Assembly (NCBI GenBank): GCA_963765875.1
Contig: CAVXYK010000010.1
Location: 186,001 to 250,000 of the forward strand
Reading direction: 5' to 3'
DNA length: 64,000 nucleotides
Source: JAWKOK01 sp963765875
GTDB taxonomy: Bacteria > Chloroflexota > Anaerolineae > Caldilineales > Caldilineaceae
Under the pieces are notes generated by a model. That model ran no database searches. It was not told the DNA's origin and saw nothing but the letters and a program-made list of their open reading frames with translations. The translations under genes and the position numbers were made by a program. Below are positions 26,915-36,057 of this stretch, piece after piece (the first letter of the stretch is position 1; each line of letters opens with the position of its first letter).

Positions 26915-29006
26915 ATGAGCAATCCCAACGCACTGCCCAGCTTCCCGTACGGGGCCGTCTACTTCCGTAAGACGAATCCGCCTCAGGAGGACTGGGCTCG
27001 CGACTACGGCACTGCTTCCGAGGACGGCATGAACATCTTCCGTCACTGGTTCTGCTGGAACGCCGTCGAGATCGAGCCGGGCGTCTACGACTGGTCAGAC
27101 TATGATCGCCAGCTCGATCTGGCCGCCAAGAACGGCATGAAGACGATCATCGCCGAGTTCATCGCCTCCGCACCGGAATGGGCCTTTCGTACGTATGCTG
27201 ATTCGCGCCTTGAAGAACGAGACGGGCAGAAGATCGAAAGCTATGTCAGCGCCAGTTGCGGGGTGGGCGGATTTCCAGGACTCTGTTACGACAACGACGA
27301 TGCCAGAGCGGCGGCAGAGCGCTGGTTGCGAGCGCTGGCCACTCGCTACAAGGATCACCCCGGCCTCGGCGGATACGATGTCTGGAACGAATGCAATTAT
27401 AGAGAGAACGTCTGCTACTGCAACGGCACAGCCGCCAAATTCAGGGCGTGGCTTGAGATGAAGTATGGCGATCTACGTACGCTGGGCAAGGCTTGGGGAC
27501 GCTACAGCTTCGCAGCGTGGGAAGACATCCTGCCGCCACGCCAGCTGGGCCAGCATCCCCATGTTTTGGATTGGCTGGAATTTCGTATCGACAACGCATA
27601 CGAGCTGATGAAATGGCGTGTCGACCTGATTCGCAGCATCGACGCCGACGTGCCCATCGTCGCCCACGGCATTGCCGCCAGCTTGACCAAGATGGCCCCT
27701 GGTGGAGCCGATGATTGGCGTGCCGCAAGCCTGGCCGAGGCATACGGCTACACCTGGGGCTCGTCCCGCCACGGCGACGAACCATGGAAGCAGATCCACG
27801 CCGTCGACCTGGTACGCGCCAGCTCGCGCGGCAAACCCTTCTGGCACGCCGAGGCCTATGCCGGGCCACTGTGGCTGGCACAGCAAGTGCTCAACAAGCC
27901 GCGCGATGAGGGCCGCATCGCCGCGCCCGAGGACATCCGCTACTGGAACATGACCAGCTTCATGTGCGGCGCTACCGGTCTGCTCTACTGCGCTGGCGAC
28001 CGCTGCTGGACGGCCCGCTCTTCGGCGCTTTCGGCGGCTATGGCATGGACGGCTCACGCACGCCCCGTTCGGAGATGGTGAGCAAGGTCGGCAAATGGAC
28101 GGCTGCCCGGAACAGGCGAAACTCTGGCAGTCGCGACCGATCCAGGGCGAGATCGGGATCGTCTATGTGCCGGAGACCCAGCTCTTCGACTACTCGCAAC
28201 AGGGCAACACCGACTTCTATGCCCGCTCCATGCAGGGCGCCTACCAGGGCTTCTTCGACAACAACATCCAGGCTGACTGGGTCCATATCGACCACATCGA
28301 TGAGTGGTCGCTGCTCTACCTACCCTTCCCCATCATGCTCAAAGAAGAGACGGTCAAGAAGCTGCGTAGTTGGGTCGAGGCGGGCGGCACGCTGATTTCT
28401 GAAGGCTGCCCGGCCTATTTCGGCGACCGCGGCCACGTCGGCCAGGTCCAGCCAAACTTTGGACTGGACGAACTCTTTGGCGCACGCGAGAGTTATGTCG
28501 AGTTCGTCCCTGACCTGCTCGATGAGGAACGGTTCAACTTCAGCGGCACGCCAGTTTGGGGTGGTATCTACCTTCAGGCCTACCAACCGACAACGGGAAC
28601 CGCAGTCGGCTGGTATGAAGATGGCCGTGTGGCGGCTGTGGACAACCAGATCGGCAAGGGGCGAACCAGGTTGATAGGCACGATGGCCGGCTACGGACAT
28701 GGAACGCATGCCCCCGAAGGATCTGCGCCCTTCTTCAAGCAATTGCTGGACTTTGGCGAGCAGGAACAACATGTCGTCTGCAGCGATCCCTCGGTCAAAG
28801 CCCGCATCCACGCCGGCGATGGCGGCGTCTATCTCTGGGTTGCCAATCCGACGCGCCAGGATCGGCCCGTCCGTCTCCAGCTGGGCTCGGATTGGGGTTC
28901 ATTATCGTCAGGCAACACGCTGTGGGGCGCTGACGCAGAGGTAGATGGATCGACCGTTACGCCCACCTGCCCGGCGCGGGATGTGACCGTCATCGCACTT
29001 GGGTAG
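26915..29006 (+). CDS. glycoside hydrolase family 42-type beta-galactosidase, two frame slips
   Basis: About 697 codons. The TIM barrel begins FPYGAVYFRKTNPPQEDW. GYDVWNECNYRENVCYCN supplies the acid/base Glu and KPFWHAEAYAGPLW the nucleophile Glu; Cys residues of the GH42 zinc cluster are present in that region. After the slips (near 27990 and 28105) the trimerisation domain EIGIVYVPETQLFDY, LIGTMAGYGHGTH and a final beta-domain complete the protein to the TAG at 29006. RWRPLLDGPLFGAFGGYGM lies in the middle frame, so the protein is continuous at family level. Confidence 0.85.
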
Positions 29007-29046
29007 TCGGTTCGAATCGACGCGAATGGAATCGTCATGGCACTAT

Positions 29047-29094
29047 GCCGGGATATCCACACGAGGTCGTTCTCGTGTGGATATCCCGGCTTTT
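29047..29094 (+). terminator. terminator after the GH42 gene
   Basis: A perfect 19-bp stem (29047-29065 with 29072-29090; arm GCCGGGATATCCACACGAG), six-base loop, then TTTT. It starts 41 bp after the GH42 stop. Stem length is unusual for a simple terminator and may be repeat-derived. Confidence 0.7.
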
Positions 29095-29231
29095 CAGTCT
29101 GGGTGTGTCGGCGCCGAGCGCCTGCTTCGCAAGCAAGACAGGTTGAGGCGTGTAGGGACATGGCATTCCCCGTCGAGCCGGTCTCTGACCAATCAATTCC
29201 AAATAGCCATGCAGCACCCCGTTGTTCACAT

Positions 29232-29306
29232 GATGCTAGGAATGCCTTGTCCGTGCTTGGCATTGCATGATGCCTCAGAGTAAACGGACAAGGCATTCCT
29301 AGCATC
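29232..29306. repeat. inverted repeat with GGAATGCCTTGTCC arms
   Basis: Perfect 22-bp arms (29232-29253 and 29285-29306; GATGCTAGGAATGCCTTGTC). Related words in both directions lie around it, TAGGGACATGGCATTCCC (29153-29170) and GGGAATGCCTCGTCCCTAC (29370-29388), so a larger nested palindrome fills the gene-free interval 29095-29446. Confidence 0.8.
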
Positions 29307-29446
29307 GTTGCAGTCGGTAGGCAAGGTCTCGAAGGTCGAGGCAATCACCGTCGACAATGGGGCTGCGGGGGAATGCCTCGTCCCTACATGTGCTCGAACA
29401 ACAAAATGCCAGTCACGTACTCCGGTTGCCAAACCAAAAACCATTT

Positions 29447-31120
29447 GGGTGTGTTCAAAATGAGTTGGGCATGGAATTAGGCGGCCAGTGGCTGTTGGTT
29501 AGGAAATTGCCGGCTGTGCCGATGTTGTGCAGCCTGATCAAAGCGTATAATTTTGTCAGAATCTGACGGTGTAAGCGCTTGTTGTTCCGGCCCGTTGCGT
29601 TCTGGGTAGGGCGAGCCATAAAGGCGTTGATGGCGTTGCTCTTTGCGGAATTGGTGGTAGTCATCCCAGTCATCGTTTTCAGCAACGGCTCGCAGATGCA
29701 ACAGGCATTCGGCGCCCTCTTGGGTCCAGCGCATACCGGAGAGTTCGCAACGGTCTTTGACGAAATGGCGACAAGCGCCTTCTATCACGCCTGAGGCAAT
29801 GGGCCAACCTTTAGCCAGATAGTCATCGTACTTCATGTAGGACTGATTGCGCCGGAAGTAGTTGGCGGCGGATGTAAATGCCTTACGTTTCGCTTGGCTG
29901 CACTTGGGCTTCTGGGCCAAACGCTCCAGCTCAACGATCACGGGTTCCATTTGACCAGATAGGATTTGTAGAGTCTGCTGCTCAACCCAGGGGTCTCGCT
30001 TGTCGGATTGTTCACCGTAGAGTGCGTTGGCCGCTTTCCAGAGGTATTCACTGGCATGAACAAAATCCAGGATTAAGGTGAAGTCAGGCAAGTGCATCTC
30101 GACCTGTTTCTGCAACGCTTCGCAGCCATCCGTCAAAGCCACTCGGTGTTGTGTATGCGCTCCATCTCGTTTTGCCGTCTGGTTGGAGAGACGTGAAAGG
30201 GCCGCCTCTTTGCCATCCAGTGTGGCCCAAGTATGCTTGTTTTGCGGGCGGCTGCGGCTCTGTGACAAAGAGGTCGCACTGCTTTCCTGGCCAAAGAACG
30301 AGGCAATGACCGCTTCAGGCGTGCGTGGATTGGGTTCGATCGTGTAATTGCTGGTGACGATCGCCTCTTTCTTTTTGCTCCGTTTCTCGCCTTTGCCCAA
30401 ACGGGTCTTGGATGCAACCGCCTCTTCACGCACCATAGGCACGCCTTTGCCGTCTGCCTGCACCACCAAGATGGTTGCTTCACTTTTGACAGATGGTTCC
30501 GGCTTCTGCTCGTAGAATGACTGTACATCGGCGGCATCTTTGGCAATCATCGCTTTGATGGCTTGCGTCGATAGCGCTTGACCCAACAATCGAGACCAAA
30601 AATGACGAACCTTGGCATAGGTCACATCCACACCCAAAAACTCGGCCAACTCTCGCATCAAGTCCGAATAGCAGTCGTCACCCAGACTCAGTTCTTCGTC
30701 CAATGGACTGCTTTCACCGACGCCGGTCTTGTAGAAGTAGGGCCGCCACAAGGGCAGCTTCCCAAAAATCGAGTAATAGTCGCGCTTCTTCTGGCTATGG
30801 TAGGGTATTTTCGCTCCCGCCTTCGTCACCAGTGGCTGATATCCATATCGACTTGCGCGTACGCTAAAAAAGAGCAGCATCAGTTGCGCCCCAAGACCAA
30901 GCAACTGCTTGAACAGGCTACGTTCCACTTCATCTGCCGTTCTCGCTTCGTTTTCTTGAACGTACTCCAGCATGGATTCGAATTCTTTGCGAATATTCTG
31001 TACAATCTCTTCCGAGTTGAACGACATGGCGCTCTCCTTTGTTATAGACGGATGTTCTTGGTCGTTCATCCTATCTATACATCAGAGTCGCCTGTCGTTC
31101 AACTCATTCTGAACACACCC
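29447..31120 (-). mobile_element. ISKra4-family insertion sequence
   Basis: About 1.67 kb between imperfect terminal inverted repeats: left GGGTGTGTTCAAAATGAGTT (from 29447) and, on the other strand, GGGTGTGTTCAGAATGAGTT (from 31120). One transposase gene fills it. No clear target-site duplication is visible. The right end is three bases from the -35 of the mazEF promoter. A ~110-bp element at 31821-31930 has related ends. Confidence 0.85.
29477..31027 (-). CDS. ISKra4 family transposase
   Basis: A DDE-type transposase of about 516 residues. Features in order: YSIFGKLPLWRPYFYKTG (cysteine-poor N-terminal region), ILVVQADGKGVPMVREE (first catalytic Asp), RVALTDGCEALQKQVEMHLP, then LILDFVHASEYLWKAANALY (second Asp) and GWPIASGVIEGACRHFVKDRC (catalytic Glu). 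These are the ISKra4 hallmarks. ATG at 31027 is chosen because AAAGGAGAG sits eight bases before it; an in-frame ATG at 31069 lacks one. It appears intact. Confidence 0.9.
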   Translation of the reverse strand: MSFNSEEIVQNIRKEFESMLEYVQENEARTADEVERSLFKQLLGLGAQLMLLFFSVRASRYGYQPLVTKAGAKIPYHSQKKRDYYSIFGKLPLWRPYFYKTGVGESSPLDEELSLGDDCYSDLMRELAEFLGVDVTYAKVRHFWSRLLGQALSTQAIKAMIAKDAADVQSFYEQKPEPSVKSEATILVVQADGKGVPMVREEAVASKTRLGKGEKRSKKKEAIVTSNYTIEPNPRTPEAVIASFFGQESSATSLSQSRSRPQNKHTWATLDGKEAALSRLSNQTAKRDGAHTQHRVALTDGCEALQKQVEMHLPDFTLILDFVHASEYLWKAANALYGEQSDKRDPWVEQQTLQILSGQMEPVIVELERLAQKPKCSQAKRKAFTSAANYFRRNQSYMKYDDYLAKGWPIASGVIEGACRHFVKDRCELSGMRWTQEGAECLLHLRAVAENDDWDDYHQFRKEQRHQRLYGSPYPERNGPEQQALTPSDSDKIIRFDQAAQHRHSRQFPNQQPLAA

Positions 31121-31122
31121 TA

Positions 31123-31162
31123 TTGATTTCGTAATAACCGTGGTGTATACTTCGGCTATACT
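31123..31162 (+). promoter_or_regulatory. mazEF promoter and probable operator
   Basis: TTGATT (31123-31128), a 17-bp spacer and TATACT (31146-31151); a second TATACT lies at 31157-31162. The inverted pair GTATAC/CTATAC (31145-31161) over the -10 fits autorepression by MazE-MazF. The -35 begins three bases from the IS end. Confidence 0.6.
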
Positions 31163-31189
31163 GGGCTGTTTCCAACTGGAGGTACGTGT

Positions 31190-31438
31190 ATGGTGACCCG
31201 AGTTCAAAAGTGGGGCAATAGCCAGGGATTGCGGTTTCCCAAGACTGTACTCACAGAAGCTCATATAAACATCGGCGACGAGGTACAGATTTCTGTCGAG
31301 GACGGCAGGATCATTGTCGAACCTGTGCGCGTAATCCGTGGGAAATACACCGTCGAAGAGTTGGTCGCACAGTTGCCCGACGACCATGAGCCGGAAGAGA
31401 TCGATTGGGGTGAACCCACTGGAAATGAGGTCTGGTAA
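31190..31438 (+). CDS. mazE: MazE antitoxin
   Basis: An 82-residue AbrB/MazE-fold protein. The N-terminal half has VTRVQKWGNSQGLRFPK and IGDEVQISVEDGRIIVEPV; the acidic C-terminal tail (PDDHEPEEIDWGEPTGNEVW) is the segment that wraps MazF, including the usual IDWGEPxGxEVW pattern. GGAGG at 31178-31182 gives a strong ribosome site. The stop directly abuts the mazF ATG. Confidence 0.92.
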   Translation: MVTRVQKWGNSQGLRFPKTVLTEAHINIGDEVQISVEDGRIIVEPVRVIRGKYTVEELVAQLPDDHEPEEIDWGEPTGNEVW

Positions 31439-31777
31439 ATGGCACGCTATGTCCCCCGACAAGGTGATTTCATCATCCTCTCTTTCGATCCACAATCAGG
31501 GCATGAACAGAACGGGCGCAGACCGGCGCTCGTTGTCAGCAAGTTTGAGTTCAACAGACGTGCTGGCTTGGTGATTGCCTGTCCCGTTACAAATACTACG
31601 CGTAGCTCCCCATTCCATGTTGCCGTACCGTCAAACAGCAGCCTCACAGTCCATATCATGGTTGAACAAATCAAGTCAGTCGACTTCCGCAGTCGGCGCG
31701 CTGTCTTTGTGGAAAGAGCGCCCGATGAAGTGCTAGACGAGGTCCTGGCAATTTTGGACGCGCTGCTCTACCCGTGA
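31439..31777 (+). CDS. mazF: MazF toxin (mRNA interferase)
   Basis: A 112-residue PemK/MazF-family endoribonuclease. The beta-barrel signature RQGDFIILSFDPQSGHEQNGRRPALVVS, then VIACPVTNTTRSSPFHV and IMVEQIKSVDFRSR, are complete. The conserved Arg and Thr of the active site are within RRPALVVS and PVTNTTR. It starts at the base after mazE. Target sequence cannot be predicted. Confidence 0.92.
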   Translation: MARYVPRQGDFIILSFDPQSGHEQNGRRPALVVSKFEFNRRAGLVIACPVTNTTRSSPFHVAVPSNSSLTVHIMVEQIKSVDFRSRRAVFVERAPDEVLDEVLAILDALLYP

Positions 31778-31820
31778 TGCTTGAAGCCATCTACCGTGCA
31801 AAATGCGGCGAAATGATTCG

Positions 31821-31930
31821 GGTGTTCAAAATGAGTTGAGCACTCGGGTAGCCGTAGGCGGCTCGACCCGACTTCGACAAGCTCAGCCTGCGCGATCCCC
31901 GTGACAATGTCTCAACTCATGTTGAACACG
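31821..31930. mobile_element. MITE-like element with ISKra4-like ends
   Basis: A ~110-bp element with inverted ends GGTGTTCAAAATGAGTTGAG (31821-31840) and, complementary, CGTGTTCAACATGAGTTGAG (31911-31930). The word TGTTCAAAATGAGTTG is shared with the ISKra4 end at 29447. It codes for nothing and could be mobilised by that transposase. It follows mazF by 43 bp. Confidence 0.7.
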
Positions 31931-31986
31931 GCCAAATGACCCGCGAACATGAACGGGCGATATTGTTTTGGTTGGTCGATCAAAAT

Positions 31987-32535
31987 TCAATCCTCAGAGA
32001 CGAATGAATGCCAAATGTCGGGATAGAGTTCCTGAAAGGTCAACCAGGTATCGCGCTCGATTTCGGGATCGTTTGAGCGAACGACATTCATTGATATCTG
32101 AAGGTTCTTGAGCGCGGTATCAAACTGGCTTTTGGAACAGTCAAATTCCTCAATCGCCTCGTTTCGAAGTGTCGCCGTTTCTCCAGGCTCATTTCGAACC
32201 ATCTCGAAGATGTAGACTGACAATGAATTTAGCTCATCCACAGGCCTGTAGGCCGAAGCAAAATGGACGTCGCGCAAATAGTCCATCGCCATCAACACGG
32301 CAAATCCGCCCTTAATCTTGCCGTAGAAGATCTCATCGGGAAACTCTGCCGGCAGACGGTTCTTCCAACTCCAAACCGCGGTTACCTTTTCACCCCAACC
32401 ACGCTCGCCTTCCTGCTTCTCCGGTAGATCGACGTATTCCCAGAGTGAAGGCAGTACCGTCTTCGAACTTTCGAAAATTGTGCATATCTTCAAGTCCAGA
32501 ATCAATAGACGGGCTTCTTCAAAAGTTTTGATCAT
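31987..32535 (-). CDS. AlkZ-related protein
   Basis: A 182-residue protein that resembles the AlkZ-related family: IKTFEEARLLILDLKICTIF, SLWEYVDLPE, the WSWKNRLPAEF...FYGKIKGGFAVL core and EEFDCSKSQFDTALKNLQ, a winged-helix-type segment. AlkZ glycosylases unhook interstrand crosslinks, but this short relative lacks a demonstrated activity. ATG at 32535 is preferred to one 14 codons upstream. It stands alone between the MITE-like element and a methyltransferase. Confidence 0.65.
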   Translation of the reverse strand: MIKTFEEARLLILDLKICTIFESSKTVLPSLWEYVDLPEKQEGERGWGEKVTAVWSWKNRLPAEFPDEIFYGKIKGGFAVLMAMDYLRDVHFASAYRPVDELNSLSVYIFEMVRNEPGETATLRNEAIEEFDCSKSQFDTALKNLQISMNVVRSNDPEIERDTWLTFQELYPDIWHSFVSED

Positions 32536-32652
32536 GAGGTATTCCAATGGTTTTTGGGGCAACAACGGCAAAAACATCGCTTACTTCGGATGCCCTACCT
32601 GTTGGCGCGACGCCAAGGCCGTTTTCCAGAAAAACACAGTGTCAATATGGGA

Positions 32653-33399
32653 CTACTTTCCGGTCTGTGAATAGAGCGACACATGGCTCTTGCTTTCGGC
32701 TGTGAAGGGCGAGCGATCCCACCATGACCAACGTTCACGCAGCCTAAGGCCGGCCAACTGGGCCATGAGATCCAGCTCGGCCGGCCAGGCATAGCGCATA
32801 AAGTGCGGTGTCATCTGCGTGCCTTCTTCGCTGATGACGATGCGTTGAAAGGCGACAGTCTGGGCGACTCGATCTTGGATGGCGATCTCAAAGCGTGCGG
32901 CGTCCATGGTGGCCCAGGATCCCTTCATGCGTTGACCGTCCATATACTCGGAGAAGTCGGGCACGACGGTTTCGATGACAAAGAGACCAGTGGGGCTCAG
33001 ATGGCTGGCCGCGTTGCGAAAACAGCGCACCTGCGCTTCCTGGGTCGTCAAGTTGAAGATGGTGTTGAATACCAGGTAGACCAGGTCGAATTCGCCGTCC
33101 ATTCGAGCCTCAGCCATGTCTCCGATGGTCACCGGGATGGCGCTGCCGCCAGGCTTCTTGCGTAGCTCTGCGACCATCTTCTCTGAAGCCTCGATGCCGT
33201 GCATGCTCAGGCCGCGCGTTGCCAGCGGAAGCGCCACCCGTCCGGTGCCAATCGCCAACTCGAGCACCCGTCCGCCGTTCGCGAGTGCAGCCAACGTCTC
33301 TACGGAGTCTTGTGTCTCTGCTGCCATCGCGTCTTCGCAGCCCGCGTCATAACGCTCGGCGTTCAGCTCACCGAAGGTCTCAGGGCCGTATCCTTTCAT
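32653..33399 (-). CDS. class I SAM-dependent methyltransferase
   Basis: A 248-residue methyltransferase. VLELAIGTGRVALPLATRG is the glycine-rich SAM loop (motif I, near residue 45-63), MHGIEASEKMVAEL follows as motif II, and FDLVYLVFNTIFNLTTQEAQ is motif IV. The start at 33399 (MKGYGPETFGELNAERYD) is typical of this subfamily and follows a G-rich ribosome site. The substrate is unknown. Confidence 0.82.
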   Translation of the reverse strand: MKGYGPETFGELNAERYDAGCEDAMAAETQDSVETLAALANGGRVLELAIGTGRVALPLATRGLSMHGIEASEKMVAELRKKPGGSAIPVTIGDMAEARMDGEFDLVYLVFNTIFNLTTQEAQVRCFRNAASHLSPTGLFVIETVVPDFSEYMDGQRMKGSWATMDAARFEIAIQDRVAQTVAFQRIVISEEGTQMTPHFMRYAWPAELDLMAQLAGLRLRERWSWWDRSPFTAESKSHVSLYSQTGK

Positions 33400-33435
33400 G
33401 TTCCCCCCCCACATCAAATTGTCACCTGTCAACAG

Positions 33436-34446
33436 TCAGGCTGCTTTCAGCACCCGCAATGCGCGAAGCGTGACCCATTTGTTGGGCTCTTTCTTCTCTC
33501 CAAAATCTACCCAACTCTTGCCCGCATAGCCATAGTCCAATGCCCATCGACCGTTTCTGTCTTGTTTGTCACGGATTATCGTCAAAACGCTTGACAATCG
33601 GGGGTCATCACCGTGGCCCAACGCCACCAATGCGGCTACAAGTTGCAGCAAATCGGTCACATAGAACATCGGAAAGCCAAACTTCCACCAGTTCCGACTC
33701 GGTTTGTCACTGAACCCGGACGGATAGGTTGCCTCCGCCGGATCTACACTCAGCAAGAAATCTACGCCGTGTTGAATCGCACGTTCCATGATTGGCGTGC
33801 GGCGCTCTTGAGGCCACTTGCCCAAAGCCAGCATCACCTTGACGCCGCCCCACGCACAGGGCAGTTTGTTGTTCGAGCCACAGGCAAAGGTTGGCCCACA
33901 CTTGCCTGCATAGTAGCGGATTCCTGCCTGTTTTTCTGTGACCGGAGCAATTCCTTCGCCCGTTACAGTTCGCGCCATCCATTCATAGGCTTTTTCCAGC
34001 CGAGGATCTTCGTGGCCCAGCTCGACCAAGGCCCAGCACAGGTTCCCCTGCAAGCAATCAACCGTCCCGGACGGTGTACCGGATGCGCTGAATTGCCCCC
34101 TAGACGTCAGTGCATGGTCCAAAATGTAGGTGCATGCCTGGGCTATGCGCTTATCCTCGACCACAGATGCACCCAGTTGAGCCAGCATGATAACCGACCA
34201 GACCGAAGATCGATACTTTGGGTTATAGCCCGGGCCGGATCTGACCCAGTAGCCCGCGGAATCCATTTCGGCCAATATCCTCGCGATTGGGCCTTCCCGA
34301 TGGGCTGTCGTTCGAGCAATACACAACTCTGGTTCGTCCGGGGAGAGTTCTAAGATGTCGCGCAGGGTCAGATAGCGCGCACCCGGCGAGTCAGGCTCCA
34401 GCAACCAGGGCAACGGATCGCCCTTCAGTTGATCGTGCCAAGACAT
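33436..34446 (-). CDS. prenyltransferase/squalene-cyclase-like alpha-barrel repeat protein
   Basis: A 336-residue protein of helical-pair repeats: KYRSSVWSVIMLAQLGA, TVDCLQGNLCWALVELGHED, PCAWGGVKVMLALGKWP, YVTDLLQLVAALVALGHGD and DKQDRNGRWALDYGY, the QxxDGxW-like repeat of alpha/alpha-toroid folds. No Asp-rich cyclase motif is evident, so an enzyme role is not claimed. AGGAGG lies eight bases before the ATG at 34446. A single-gene unit. Confidence 0.6.
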   Translation of the reverse strand: MSWHDQLKGDPLPWLLEPDSPGARYLTLRDILELSPDEPELCIARTTAHREGPIARILAEMDSAGYWVRSGPGYNPKYRSSVWSVIMLAQLGASVVEDKRIAQACTYILDHALTSRGQFSASGTPSGTVDCLQGNLCWALVELGHEDPRLEKAYEWMARTVTGEGIAPVTEKQAGIRYYAGKCGPTFACGSNNKLPCAWGGVKVMLALGKWPQERRTPIMERAIQHGVDFLLSVDPAEATYPSGFSDKPSRNWWKFGFPMFYVTDLLQLVAALVALGHGDDPRLSSVLTIIRDKQDRNGRWALDYGYAGKSWVDFGEKKEPNKWVTLRALRVLKAA

Positions 34447-34536
34447 TTCCACAACCTCCTGCGAGATGCTCTTCGCTTCCTCATCACGTCACCCAGCCAT
34501 CACTTCACCCAGACATCAGTTCACCGTGCCGGATTC

Positions 34537-35343
34537 TCACCACGCACAATACCCGCCGTCGATGATCATATCGTTGCCGGTCATATAGTCCGACGCAGCC
34601 GACGCCAAATAGACCACAGCGCCCTGCAAGTCGGTGACCTCGGCCATGATGCCGGCGGGGGTGCGTGCCATCCACTCGGGCAGCATGGTCTGGCCCTCGG
34701 GCGTCTGCAACAGGTCGTCGACGAGTTGGGTCCGCGTATAGCCGGGGCTGATGCTGTTCACGCGTACACCGCGTTTGGCCCATTCGGTGCCTAGGCTGCG
34801 CGTCAGGTGAATGACGCCTGCCTTGGTGGTGTTGTAGGCGGCCTGGTTCTGGGGTGCATTGACGATGTGGCCGGACATGGAGGCAGTGTTGATGATCTTG
34901 CCGTATCCCGCGGGCAACATGACGCGTGCCTCAGCTTGTGCGCAAAGGAAGACGCCGGTCAAATTGACATTGACCATGCGCTGCCAATCAGCGTAGCTCA
35001 TCTCCTCGGCGGGCACCCACTGACCGATGCCGGCGTTGTTGACGCCGATGGTGAGGCTGCCCCAAGCATCGACGATGGTGGCAACCATACGCTCAACCTG
35101 CTCGGGCTGGGTCACGTCTGCGGTGATGGCCATAGACTCGATCTGTTTTGCCGCCAGTTCGGCGGCCACCGTTTCGGCAGACTCAGTCACCAGGTCGACG
35201 ATGGCGACAGCTGCGCCGGCCTCGCCCAACGCATGGGCAAAGGCCCGGCCAATGCCCTGTCCGCCACCGGTCACCAGGGCCGTGCGACCATTCAGGCTAA
35301 AACGATCCAGAATCGGGGCTGCTGATAGAACTACGTCGTTCAT
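34537..35343 (-). CDS. SDR family oxidoreductase (polyol/sugar dehydrogenase type)
   Basis: A 268-residue classical short-chain dehydrogenase: ALVTGGGQGIGRAFAHALGE (cofactor loop), IVDLV with Asp favouring NAD(H), NNAGIG, NTASMSGHIV with catalytic Ser, YNTTKAG with Tyr and Lys, and RVNSISPGYTRT. Its place in a run of sugar and polyol genes suggests oxidation of a sugar alcohol or ketose; no exact substrate can be assigned. Confidence 0.85.
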   Translation of the reverse strand: MNDVVLSAAPILDRFSLNGRTALVTGGGQGIGRAFAHALGEAGAAVAIVDLVTESAETVAAELAAKQIESMAITADVTQPEQVERMVATIVDAWGSLTIGVNNAGIGQWVPAEEMSYADWQRMVNVNLTGVFLCAQAEARVMLPAGYGKIINTASMSGHIVNAPQNQAAYNTTKAGVIHLTRSLGTEWAKRGVRVNSISPGYTRTQLVDDLLQTPEGQTMLPEWMARTPAGIMAEVTDLQGAVVYLASAASDYMTGNDMIIDGGYCAW

Positions 35344-35392
35344 ATTCGGTTTTCTCCGCTGAAATGTATGGGGGCGAGATTCTCGATATATG

Positions 35393-35425
35393 ACAAACCA
35401 GGCTTCTCAAAGAAACCTGGTTTGT
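35393..35425. terminator. hairpin between SDR and upstream hypothetical gene
   Basis: Arms ACAAACCAGG (35393-35402) and CCTGGTTTGT (35416-35425), extended weakly by CTTCT/AGAAA. It lies between two minus-strand genes; no T-run follows, so terminator activity is uncertain. Confidence 0.45.
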
Positions 35426-35457
35426 AGTTCAGACTGAAGTCCAGTGTCGATATGATG

Positions 35458-35784
35458 CTAGGCGACTGCGGCAAGGCGTTGGTTGACGATCTGCCAAAAG
35501 GTTGTCACCGCCTCGCGCTTGTTCTCAAAGAAGTCTTCAAAAAAGCCGATCCGATTCAGTGACGGCGGATAGCTGTAGCGTTCGCCATCTTGGCCAAATT
35601 CGATGCTCCAGTCTTCCGGCACGTTGGCGTCCACAACATCGAAGAGTTCAGCAGGATAGAGAAAGGGGCGTCCCTGATCGTTGAGTATGCGCAGATCGTC
35701 GGCTTCAATGCCAATGACAACGTAACCCTGACCGGTGGTCAGGTCCTGATATTCTCCGTTGAACATTCTTAGTTTTACAATCAT
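35458..35784 (-). CDS. hypothetical protein, second gene of a small pair
   Basis: A 108-residue acidic protein: MIVKLRMFNGEYQDLTTGQG, VIGIEADDLRILNDQGRP, FDVVDANVPEDWSIEFGQDG, FFEDFFENKREAVTTF. I recognise no named family. It overlaps the upstream gene by four bases (ATGA) and such tightly coupled basic/acidic pairs resemble toxin-immunity or toxin-antitoxin pairs. The acidic partner would be the immunity protein. Confidence 0.6.
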   Translation of the reverse strand: MIVKLRMFNGEYQDLTTGQGYVVIGIEADDLRILNDQGRPFLYPAELFDVVDANVPEDWSIEFGQDGERYSYPPSLNRIGFFEDFFENKREAVTTFWQIVNQRLAAVA

Positions 35785-36014
35785 CGGCTGCTCACCCGCT
35801 TTCGCTTCACCTCGACACGACCTACATCGGAGTTTTCATACCAATGGAACTCGTAACGTCTGTTGCCGTCTGTCACGATTGGGCTGCTTTTCTTCATCCA
35901 CTTGGCTGGTCGCCCACCATACGTGGCTACAAGCCGTTCCAGGTCTCGAATTCGAAGCCCCTTGGCGATAACTCTCGATTGTGCGAGCATCCGGGGGCGA
36001 AGCTCTCTGTCCAC
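35781..36014 (-). CDS. hypothetical basic protein, first gene of a small pair
   Basis: A 77-residue strongly basic protein (RPRMLAQSRVIAKGLRIRDL, YGGRPAKWMKKSSPIV, RRYEFHWYENSDVGRVEVKR). The final beta-rich HWYE...GRVEVK part resembles small nuclease-like toxin tails, though I cannot name the family. It could be a fragment of a larger polymorphic toxin, left with its immunity gene (35458-35784). Confidence 0.55.
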   Translation of the reverse strand: MDRELRPRMLAQSRVIAKGLRIRDLERLVATYGGRPAKWMKKSSPIVTDGNRRYEFHWYENSDVGRVEVKRKRVSSR

Positions 36015-36057
36015 TCTAGTCTACACCATTTTGTGATACGTTTGAAGTCAAAAAAAA

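Noticed and set aside
29095..29446. Small plus-strand frames between the terminator and the IS
   Set aside because: They follow the arms of nested palindromes and code for no known domain.
29440..31125. Target-site duplication around the IS
   Set aside because: The bases outside the terminal repeats (ATTT on the left and TATTG on the right) do not match convincingly.
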